5,721 nucleotides of DNA from Crocinitomicaceae bacterium (GTDB lineage Bacteria; Bacteroidota; Bacteroidia; Flavobacteriales_D; Crocinitomicaceae). The notes under the pieces are model-generated. The model saw nothing but the letters and a program-made list of their open reading frames with translations. It did no database searches and was not told the origin of the DNA. Below are positions 1-5,661 of this stretch, piece by piece. Location: NCBI GenBank assembly GCA_027084145.1, contig JALWLM010000179.1:1-5721 (forward strand). The letters run 5' to 3'. Made by a program: the position numbers and the translations under genes. Every line of letters begins with the position of its first letter. The first letter of the stretch is position 1.

Positions 1-30
1 ATTCTATCTAATCTAAAACAGACAGATTAA

Positions 31-129
31 TACTTTTATGTAGAAGACTACAAGCCTGAAACGGTGAAATTTAATGTAAATTATTATAAATGGCAACCTA
101 AAAAAGATATGTATTTAGAAGCAAAATAA
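31..129 (+). pseudogene. Coding-looking C-terminal tail of an unrecognised gene, cut off by an in-frame stop
   Basis: Frame 1 reads 32 codons from a Tyr at 31 to a TAA at 127-129. The composition is protein-like and mixed: it starts YFYVEDYKPETVKF, continues with a Tyr/Lys/Trp-rich stretch and ends DMYLEAK. There is no ATG before codon 27 of this stretch, so it is not a complete gene. The same frame is closed just upstream by TAA at 28-30, although the nine codons before that stop also read as plausible protein. The other two plus frames stop at 9-11 and 14-16. The simplest reading is the end of a gene broken by a nonsense mutation or an earlier frameshift. Chance coding character in AT-rich DNA is the alternative. 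I do not recognise the family. Confidence 0.3.
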
Positions 130-283
130 ACGAAAATAATGAAGCAACATTTATCAAAAATCATCCTCTTATTTCACAATATTATGATTGAATAAAAATG
201 AAATACAGAGGTATTATATCCTTTTTTTTTATTATTATTGAAATTGAAACAAATTTGATTGAAGAAAATAAAACAAAGTTATT
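130..283. other. AT-rich intergenic leader upstream of the lipoprotein gene
   Basis: No convincing gene lies here. Two tiny ORFs can be read. One is at 139-195 (18 codons, MKQHLSKIILLF..., like the start of a signal peptide), beginning 9 bases after the stop at 127-129. The other is at 198-287 (29 codons, with a Phe/Ile-rich core), and its TGA overlaps the ATG of the lipoprotein gene. A run of nine T lies at 222-230. A weak 5-bp inverted repeat, AATAC/GTATT, lies at 202-215. The sequence CAAATTTG at 250-257 is one base away from the Bacteroidetes -7 consensus TAnnTTTG and would give a leader of about 20 bases, but no matching -33 TTTG is visible, so a promoter is only a suggestion. Confidence 0.4.
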
Positions 284-1981
284 ATGAAAAAACAAACAGT
301 AAAAGTTCTAACATTTCTAGCCGTTTCCGGTACAGTTTTCACTGGATGTGACTTACTCAAAGACTTAGATTACACTGTTACTCCTGACCCATTAGAAATG
401 CATGGAGATTCAGTTCGAGTTAAAGTGGATGTTGTATTTCCTGAAAAAGGAATTAATAAAAAAGCATATGCTGAAATTACTCCTATGCTAGGAACACATG
501 CTTTAAAACCTATTCGAGTACAAGGTGAAAAAGCAACAGGTAACGGAAATGTTATTCAATACAAAGCAGGAGGAAAAGTTACTTATACTGATATAATCGC
601 CTATTCTCCGGATATGGAAGCTTGTGACCTTGTTGTTACAGGAAAAGTCTTTAAAGGTTCGAAGGAAAAAGACCAAATCGAAGAAACTAAAATAGCTGAC
701 GCGACAATTATTACGCCTTTATTAGTGAATAAGGACTTCAAAGTAATTGAAGCAAAAGACCAATTCCAAAGAGTTACAGAAGAAAACTTCTCTGCAACAA
801 TCAATTATGATAAAGGAAGATCTGTTGTTAAGTCAAGTGAATTAAGACAAGAAGATATTAAAGCATATCAAGACTTCTTAGCTCAAGACGTTGAAGATGA
901 TAAAGTAAAAATTAAAACAATTCATATTACAGGATACGCTTCCCCTGAAGGTGAAGAAGACAAAAACAATACCCTGTCAATGGACAGAGCAACCTCTGCA
1001 AAAGAAGCATCTGTAAATCTTGCAGGAAAAGCAAAAAACGATCCTTGTAAAGAAGATGTTATCTATAACCTAAAAGGTTCGGGAGAAGATTATGAGGGAT
1101 TCAAAAAAGCGTTGGAAGCTGATACTAAAATGAATGAAGACGATAAGAATTTAGTGTTAAGAGTTCTTGAGACTATCAGCAGTCCCACGGAAAGAGAACA
1201 AGCAATGAGAGATATGGGAAAAACTTTCACATACTTGGATAGAAATATTTTCCCTGCTTTACGTCGTGCTGAAATTTCTGTTGTTTATGACCAAACAGGA
1301 TTCTCTGATGAAGAATTAAAAGCATTATCTGTTTCTAACCCTGACACATTAAATGTTGAAGAATTGTTATTTACAGCTACTTTAACAGACGATTTGAACG
1401 AAAAAATGAGATTATATAAAATCGTTGAAGAAAGATTCCCCAACGATTATAGAGGAGTAAATAACGTAGGAGTTATTTTATACATGCAAAATAAAGTAAA
1501 TGAAGCTAAAGCTCAATTTGAAAAAGCTGCAGGAATAGAAAATAACGCTATTGTAAAAAGCAACCTTGGAGCAATTGCTGCACTTGAAGGAGATCGTCAA
1601 AAAGCAATGAGCTTATTTAATGAAGCGAATGCAGGAGATGAAACAAACTACAATAAAGGAATCATCAATATCCAAAATGGAGATTATGCATCTGCTGTTT
1701 CTAACTTCGGAGAAGATTCTTTCAATAAAGCATTAGCTCAATTATTAAATGGAGATGCTGCAGCAGCTATCAATACAATTGATAATTCTGCAGATGCTGA
1801 AACAGCTCAAGGGTACTATCTTAAAGCAATTGCATCAGCTAGACAAGACAAATTAGGAGCTATCGTAGATAACTTAAAAAATTGTTTTGCTAAAGACGCT
1901 GCTTACAAAGAAAAAGCGAAAAAAGACAGAGAATTTATCAAGTATTTAGAAAATGCAGCATTTACTGCAATTGTAAAATAA
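284..1981 (+). CDS. Outer-membrane-type lipoprotein with OmpA-like and TPR-like domains
   Basis: The product is 565 residues and starts at ATG 284. The N-terminus is a lipoprotein signal peptide: Lys2 and Lys3, a hydrophobic core, then a lipobox FTGC with the acylated Cys at residue 22. Asp at +2 and nearby acidic residues fit an envelope lipoprotein, but the membrane face cannot be decided. Residues about 30-165 look like a beta-rich domain that I cannot name. Residues about 168-336 resemble an OmpA C-terminal-like domain: strand, helix, then a strand running into GYASPEG (217-223), LSMDRA (231-236) and a final RRAEISVVY (327-335). The Asp normally used to hold peptidoglycan in the GHTD motif is replaced by Ser220, while the Arg (235) is kept, so peptidoglycan binding is uncertain. 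Residues about 359-545 are helical repeats of TPR type, for example MRLYKIVEERFPNDYRGVNN onward (375-418) and NLGAIAALEGDRQKAMSLF (427-445). The family resembles uncharacterised Bacteroidales lipoproteins, and a scaffolding role is inference. The gene stands alone, with a terminator right after it. Confidence 0.85.
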   Translation: MKKQTVKVLTFLAVSGTVFTGCDLLKDLDYTVTPDPLEMHGDSVRVKVDVVFPEKGINKKAYAEITPMLGTHALKPIRVQGEKATGNGNVIQYKAGGKVTYTDIIAYSPDMEACDLVVTGKVFKGSKEKDQIEETKIADATIITPLLVNKDFKVIEAKDQFQRVTEENFSATINYDKGRSVVKSSELRQEDIKAYQDFLAQDVEDDKVKIKTIHITGYASPEGEEDKNNTLSMDRATSAKEASVNLAGKAKNDPCKEDVIYNLKGSGEDYEGFKKALEADTKMNEDDKNLVLRVLETISSPTEREQAMRDMGKTFTYLDRNIFPALRRAEISVVYDQTGFSDEELKALSVSNPDTLNVEELLFTATLTDDLNEKMRLYKIVEERFPNDYRGVNNVGVILYMQNKVNEAKAQFEKAAGIENNAIVKSNLGAIAALEGDRQKAMSLFNEANAGDETNYNKGIINIQNGDYASAVSNFGEDSFNKALAQLLNGDAAAAINTIDNSADAETAQGYYLKAIASARQDKLGAIVDNLKNCFAKDAAYKEKAKKDREFIKYLENAAFTAIVK

Positions 1982-2003
1982 AACTATCTCTCATAAACAA
2001 TTT

Positions 2004-2029
2004 AAAGCCCGATTTTTTCGGGCTTTTTT
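2004..2029 (+). terminator. Rho-independent terminator after the lipoprotein gene
   Basis: A perfect 9-bp stem, AAAGCCCGA paired with TCGGGCTTT, closes a T5 loop and runs into a T6 tract at 2024-2029. It lies 22 bases after the TAA at 1979-1981. The GC-rich core (GCCCG/CGGGC) stands out sharply from the AT-rich surroundings. It separates the lipoprotein gene from the secreted-protein gene downstream. Confidence 0.93.
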
Positions 2030-2072
2030 GTTTCCTATAATATAAAAGTTATTAACAATAATTCACATAACT

Positions 2073-2117
2073 TAAACGGTTTAGTAAAAAACTAAATAAA
2101 AAACAAAGCAACTTTGT
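2073..2117. repeat. Cluster of three short inverted repeats upstream of the secreted-protein gene
   Basis: Three perfect dyads lie within 45 bases. TAAAC-G-GTTTA is at 2073-2083, TTTAGT-(A5)-ACTAAA at 2080-2096 and ACAAAG-CAA-CTTTGT at 2103-2117. The first two share 2080-2083. Their position 87-131 bases before the start codon at 2204 would suit operator sites or leader structure. In AT-rich DNA, 5-6 bp dyads also arise by chance, so function is not shown. Confidence 0.35.
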
Positions 2118-2142
2118 GAATATTTTTAACGTCATACTTTAC
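2113..2142 (+). promoter_or_regulatory. Tentative Bacteroidetes-type promoter for the secreted-protein gene
   Basis: TTTG at 2113-2116 could serve as the -33 element. After 18 bases comes TACTTTAC at 2135-2142, which matches the -7 consensus TAnnTTTG at four of six fixed positions. Transcription would begin near 2150, giving a leader of about 55 bases. The TTTG lies inside the right arm of the ACAAAG/CTTTGT dyad, so a protein bound there could block it. The match is imperfect and other AT-rich boxes nearby (for example TATTTTTA at 2121-2128) are nearly as good. Confidence 0.3.
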
Positions 2143-2203
2143 AAATAAAAGATTGATTATCCATAACTTGCATAATGAATATCAGCCTCAAAAGACTATT
2201 ATA

Positions 2204-4615
2204 ATGACAAAATACATTATTACATTCATATTGACACTATTGAGTGGAGCGTTATTTTCTCAAATTATCTGGTCTGAAGACTTTAATTCTTATACTGATC
2301 CTTCAGGAATAGTAGGTCCGGGGACGAATAACATCGGAGATTATCCTACAAGTACGCCTTGGACATTAGATGCATCATTAGCTTCTCTTACTGCTACGTC
2401 TGATTATGGTTATGTTACCGGAGGACAATTTACTTGTAGAGATATTGATGGTGAATTCGTATTTACAACCCCATCAATTAATATTTCCGGATGTTTAAGC
2501 ACTGACTTTTCTATTGATTTCAGTGAAACAGGAAATCATGAGCCTTCTGACTATATTAATGTTGAATATAGTACTGATGGAGGTGTCACCTATACTTTAA
2601 TTACAAACTGGGCAGGACTTGGAGATGCCACCCACACACTTATCGATGATTTCACTTCTACTAATCTTAATATAACCGGTTTAACAGGAAGTAGTCTCAT
2701 CCTAAGAATATCCTTTTCTAACAATACCGGATCCGAATATTTATCCATGGACAACATTGTCATTAGTTGCTCCTCATCAACAAGTATTACGACCGGAACT
2801 ATCTACACACCTCCTTTTAATGTAGATTGTGGAAATGGAAACAATGCTTTAGGAAGTGTTGATTTTACATCTTCAGGAACATTTAATCCAGGGAATATAT
2901 ATCAAGTTGAAATTTCTGATGCCACCGGAAGTTTTGCTTCACCTACTGTTATTGGCTCATTAGCATCAACAAGTAATTCGGGAAATATTCCATTTTCAAT
3001 TCCTGCTGACTTCCCTTCAGGGACAGGATACCTTATCCGCATTGTTGCAACAAATCCGAGTACCATAGGAACAACAAGTACTCCTTTTTCCATTACACAA
3101 ACGAATCCTTGCGATATTACAGCCGGAACCATTTATACCCCTCCTTTTAGTGTAAATTGTTCTACAAACACTCCGGCAACAGGATCAATTGATTATACGG
3201 TCAACGGAAGTTTAAATGCTGGTAATGATATTATCGTAGAGCTTTCCGATCCTTTTGGAGGTTTTTTAGCTCCTTATACAATTGCAACTGTCAATTCAAC
3301 CTCTACATCAGGTACGATCAATTTCACAATTCCTGCAAATGTTTCTTCAGGAACAAATTATTTAATCCGAATCAGGACAACATCTCCTGTAATGTCCGAC
3401 ACAAACACCTCTCCTTTCTCTATCACTCAAATGCAAGCGTGTAATCCCGTATTACCCGGTAATAATGGATTAATCATCAATGAGTTTTCAAATGGCCCTT
3501 CCGGTTTAAAAGAATACTATGAATTTGTTGTCGCCGGTAAGTGTGGAGACACTGTTGATATTAGAGGGTATATACTGGATGATAATAATGCAACATTTAC
3601 GACTCCTTCTTTTTATGATGGAACTCCTTCAGGAATAGCACAAGGTCATTTTAGATTTTCAAATCATGCACAATGGTCAAACATCCCTGTAGGTTCTCTT
3701 ATTGTTGTTTATAATGCTAACGATCCCAACCCTAATCTTCCTCCGGATGATCCTTTTGATAGTAATAATGACTCTTTATATGTTGTACCTCACAATAATG
3801 CTGCTTTATTTGAAAGTTGTACGACTCTTCCTGCTCCCACAGCTCCTGATTCTGTTTACTCTCCTTGTACATATATTACAGGAGGATTATGGAGTCCTTT
3901 AGGAATTAGAAACAGTGGAGATGCAATCCAAGTAAGATTACCTAATGGAGCTTATTATCATGGAATTTCATATGGTGGTCCGGAAATATCCGGAGGGCCT
4001 CATAACCTTAAATTATTTACTGGTTCAGGGTCCGGAAAAGTAGGTTATTTTAATTCCGGAGATTTTTTTGATATTTCTAATTGGAGCGAAGGGAACGTTC
4101 CTGCCGATGAAACTCCGGGAATACCTAACAATGCTCTAAACTTCCAATGGATAAGAGATATGAGAGAATTAGGTAATCCTGATTGTCCGGTTGACATTCT
4201 TCCTGTCGAATTGAGTTACTTCACAGGTCAAAAAACAACTAATGGAAATCAATTAAACTGGAAAACAGTAAGTGAAGAAAACGCTTCTCATTTCTTTATC
4301 GAAAGAAGTATTGACGGTATCAACTGGAGATTAATAAAGAAAGAAAATGCGGTTGGAAACAGTACTACTCAACAACTTTATGAAGTACTCGATACTCAAC
4401 CTGATAAACAAGTTAATTATTACCGGTTAACACAAGTTGATTTCGACGGTGAAAAAACAATTTATTCAAAATACGTTGTCATTGATAACACCAATGATAA
4501 AATTTATCGAGTGAAAATCATCAATATTATGGGGCAAGAAATTGAAGAAACTCAAAAAGGGCTTCAAATTCATGTCTTTAGTAATGGTACAACTTTAAAA
4601 GTCTATAAACAATGA
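2204..4615 (+). CDS. Secreted multidomain protein, probable T9SS cargo with Ig-like repeats and lamin-tail domain
   Basis: The start at ATG 2204 (803 residues) is chosen because it directly begins a signal peptide (MTKYIITFILTLLSGALFS, cleavage before Gln20). The frame is open back to a TTG at 2153, but those 17 residues are polar and would precede the signal. Residues 20-195 form a beta-rich domain opening with WSEDF, as in jelly-roll modules of Bacteroidetes secreted proteins. Residues 196-305 and 306-415 are two tandem Ig-like repeats. Residues about 422-643 look like a lamin-tail domain, from GLIINEFSNGPSG to the closing TPGIPN (637-642). Residues about 665-760 are the FN3-like module that often precedes a T9SS tail (LPVELSYF, LNWKTVSEEN, FFIERSIDG, VNYYRLTQVD). 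The last 40 residues contain VKIINIMGQEIEE (770-782) and VFSNGTTLKVYK (791-802), like the second half of a type-A sorting domain; the usual PNP-containing first strand is missing. No catalytic motif is visible, so adhesion or a surface role is inference. The 3' end overlaps the convergent gene by 13 bases. Confidence 0.85.
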   Translation: MTKYIITFILTLLSGALFSQIIWSEDFNSYTDPSGIVGPGTNNIGDYPTSTPWTLDASLASLTATSDYGYVTGGQFTCRDIDGEFVFTTPSINISGCLSTDFSIDFSETGNHEPSDYINVEYSTDGGVTYTLITNWAGLGDATHTLIDDFTSTNLNITGLTGSSLILRISFSNNTGSEYLSMDNIVISCSSSTSITTGTIYTPPFNVDCGNGNNALGSVDFTSSGTFNPGNIYQVEISDATGSFASPTVIGSLASTSNSGNIPFSIPADFPSGTGYLIRIVATNPSTIGTTSTPFSITQTNPCDITAGTIYTPPFSVNCSTNTPATGSIDYTVNGSLNAGNDIIVELSDPFGGFLAPYTIATVNSTSTSGTINFTIPANVSSGTNYLIRIRTTSPVMSDTNTSPFSITQMQACNPVLPGNNGLIINEFSNGPSGLKEYYEFVVAGKCGDTVDIRGYILDDNNATFTTPSFYDGTPSGIAQGHFRFSNHAQWSNIPVGSLIVVYNANDPNPNLPPDDPFDSNNDSLYVVPHNNAALFESCTTLPAPTAPDSVYSPCTYITGGLWSPLGIRNSGDAIQVRLPNGAYYHGISYGGPEISGGPHNLKLFTGSGSGKVGYFNSGDFFDISNWSEGNVPADETPGIPNNALNFQWIRDMRELGNPDCPVDILPVELSYFTGQKTTNGNQLNWKTVSEENASHFFIERSIDGINWRLIKKENAVGNSTTQQLYEVLDTQPDKQVNYYRLTQVDFDGEKTIYSKYVVIDNTNDKIYRVKIINIMGQEIEETQKGLQIHVFSNGTTLKVYKQ
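2789..3448 (+). repeat. Two in-phase 330-bp repeats encoding 110-residue Ig-like modules
   Basis: Copy 1 is 2789-3118 and copy 2 is 3119-3448, with an exact 330-bp period and no indels. At protein level I count 56 identical residues of 110. Both contain GTIYTPPF near the start, SSGT/SGT.YLIRI in the middle and PFSITQ near the end. They match a module common in Bacteroidetes surface proteins (pattern of the type G.I..V.LSD..GSF..P..I......SG.I..TIP....SGT.Y.IRI). Each copy has one Cys at module position 14 and one at 108 (Cys209/Cys303 and Cys319/Cys413), suggesting one disulfide per module or pairing at the boundaries. The preceding domain also ends in a Cys (189). Confidence 0.9.
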
Positions 4616-5490
4616 CGCTGATATAAATAAATTTGTTCTCTTTGCCCTATTGTCGGTTTTAATTCTGATTCAGTATTAAGAAATTTTAAATCCATCAATG
4701 TTGTATATCCACAATAAGATATAATCTTTTTTGCTTTAGCTATCATTTTATCCTCTTGTTGTCGAGGAACTACAATAAAGTCATGCTTAGGAAAAAACTT
4801 GCGAACAGAAGACGGAGCTATTATTTTTAAATTTTCTCGATGGTTTCTATTCAAATACTCTTCTACCAACTGTTTTGCATAAATATCAGGGCCATTAGCA
4901 ATCAAAACCGTATAGTCTTCTTTTTCTTTCGGGATTACTTGATTCATAAACCTCGAATAATGACCTATATATCGAACAGAATTCCATCCTTTTTTATTTT
5001 TTGACAATTCTCCCGCTAAAGAAGATTCCATATCATCTATCACCCATATCGTATCAAATTTTTTCAAATAAAAATCATGTAACAATTGTGCAGGTTTTTC
5101 TAATATATTTAATGGTAGATTCAACTGATGTGTTAGAAAAATAGAATGCTTTTTTCTGCTGCGGAAACCATATCGATGATCAGACATTACAATATCAATT
5201 CCTAGTTCTTCTACCCAATGATTTACCTGCTTTTGTTCAAAATCCATAAATGATTTCAAATGCGAATATTTTCTCAATAAGTCTAATGAAAACCTTCCTT
5301 TCCCTGAGAAATAAAAAGGATAACCTTCTAACAAAAGATAATCACAATCCGGTAAATATTCTTTATAAAATTCTTTTTGATAAGCACTACAGGCTATGTA
5401 AATATGATTCTCTCTTTTTTGTAGATCTTTAAGAAGACCTATACTCCGAGAAACATGTCCCATACCCCAATTAAGAGGTGAAAAAAGCAC
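4603..5490 (-). CDS. GT-B glycosyltransferase-like protein (GT28/MurG-like), apparently shortened
   Basis: From a GTG at 5488-5490 the frame gives 295 residues. Motifs fit a GT-B glycosyltransferase family common in Bacteroidetes: an N-terminal SPLNWGMGHVSRS (4-16), equivalent to the glycine-rich GHxxR loop; SDHRYGFRSRKKHSIFLTHQ (103-122); a C-terminal Rossmann start TVLIANGPD (194-202); and a donor-site region ISYCGYTTLMDL (257-268) followed by PTIGQREQIYL (279-289). Such enzymes transfer a sugar from a nucleotide-activated donor at the inner face of the membrane; the acceptor here cannot be told. Relatives, as I recall them, run on for roughly 50 more residues after the GQxEQ segment, whereas this one stops at QRHCL, inside the end of the convergent gene. 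The start is also doubtful: the frame upstream still reads IKKLNV like a normal first strand, with no ATG before a TAG at 5506-5508. The gene may be decaying or may make a shortened protein. Confidence 0.7.
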   Translation of the reverse strand: MLFSPLNWGMGHVSRSIGLLKDLQKRENHIYIACSAYQKEFYKEYLPDCDYLLLEGYPFYFSGKGRFSLDLLRKYSHLKSFMDFEQKQVNHWVEELGIDIVMSDHRYGFRSRKKHSIFLTHQLNLPLNILEKPAQLLHDFYLKKFDTIWVIDDMESSLAGELSKNKKGWNSVRYIGHYSRFMNQVIPKEKEDYTVLIANGPDIYAKQLVEEYLNRNHRENLKIIAPSSVRKFFPKHDFIVVPRQQEDKMIAKAKKIISYCGYTTLMDLKFLNTESELKPTIGQREQIYLYQRHCL

Positions 5491-5520
5491 ATTTAATTTT
5501 TTTATCTAGGTTATATCCAT
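5491..5520 (-). other. Upstream in-frame ATG interrupted by TAG, possible ancestral start of the glycosyltransferase gene
   Basis: On the minus strand, an ATG at 5518-5520 is in frame with the glycosyltransferase and reads Met-Asp-Ile-Thr-TAG. The frame then continues Ile-Lys-Lys-Leu-Asn directly into the GTG at 5488-5490. The IKKLNVLFSPLNWG stretch looks like the natural first beta strand of this family, so coding character extends 5' of the GTG. Either an ATG has become ATA (5503-5505), or a TAG has arisen after the 5518 start, or the GTG is the real start. Confidence 0.4.
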
Positions 5521-5534
5521 TATTTTGGGGTAGT

Positions 5535-5552
5535 ACAATATTAACAATATTA
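5535..5552. repeat. Perfect 9-bp tandem repeat ACAATATTA x2
   Basis: Two head-to-tail copies of ACAATATTA occupy 5535-5543 and 5544-5552. Each contains the palindrome AATATT. They lie 15-32 bases upstream of the minus-strand ATG at 5518-5520 and could be a regulator site or part of the glycosyltransferase promoter, but only the repeat itself is directly visible. Confidence 0.55.
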
Positions 5553-5569
5553 TTAGAAATATATTTTTT

Positions 5570-5587
5570 TTATCATTTTTTTGATAA
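5570..5587. repeat. T-loop inverted repeat TTATCA/TGATAA
   Basis: TTATCA (5570-5575) and TGATAA (5582-5587) form a perfect 6-bp dyad around a T6 spacer, followed on the plus strand by T5 at 5588-5592 and a further T. With a single GC pair the stem is weak, so termination is unlikely. An operator role, or chance in a T-rich stretch, is equally open. Confidence 0.35.
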
Positions 5588-5661
5588 TTTTTTCTACTTT
5601 GATTTTATCTTTATCATCTAAATAATAAAATGTAAGATTTAAGTTAAGATAAAAATAAATT

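Larger units (their letters stand above)
5491..5661. other. AT-rich spacer between divergent genes, with small repeats
   Basis: This 171-base spacer lies between the glycosyltransferase-like gene on the minus strand and a gene starting on the plus strand, so it should hold both promoters. No clear TTTG/TAnnTTTG pair was found on either strand. On the minus strand, TAATATTG (twice, at 5536-5543 and 5545-5552) and TATATTTC (5556-5563) each differ from TAnnTTTG at one fixed base. On the plus strand, TACTTTG at 5595-5601 is close but has a spacing of only one base. TTTATCAT occurs at 5569-5576 and again at 5610-5617. Confidence 0.5.

Noticed and set aside
202..230. Possible terminator: AATAC/GTATT followed by nine T
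   Set aside because: The stem is only 5 bp with a single GC pair, and six bases separate it from the T run, unlike the clear terminator at 2004-2029.
601..804. 67-codon frame on the minus strand inside the lipoprotein gene
   Set aside because: It lies wholly inside a strongly supported gene with domain structure and has no start context of its own.
2153..2203. TTG start adding 17 residues to the secreted protein
   Set aside because: The added residues are polar and would precede a well-formed signal peptide beginning at the ATG 2204.
2902..3132. 76-codon minus-strand frame in the repeat region
   Set aside because: It is a shadow of the Ig-like repeat coding sequence; its Val/Pro/Gly-rich composition is explained by the other strand.
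3702..3902. 66-codon plus-strand frame rich in Leu/Ile/Met
   Set aside because: It is a shifted frame of the lamin-tail region; the hydrophobic look comes from T-rich second positions, not from a membrane protein.
5250..5432. 60-codon plus-strand frame opposite the glycosyltransferase N-terminus
   Set aside because: It is antisense to conserved-looking coding sequence and has no recognisable features.
4603..5520. TAG recoded as a sense codon, which would remove both TAG problems in the glycosyltransferase
   Set aside because: Reading through the last TAG adds only about 10 unconvincing residues before a TGA, so it does not restore the missing C-terminus. A genome-wide stop-codon survey would settle it.
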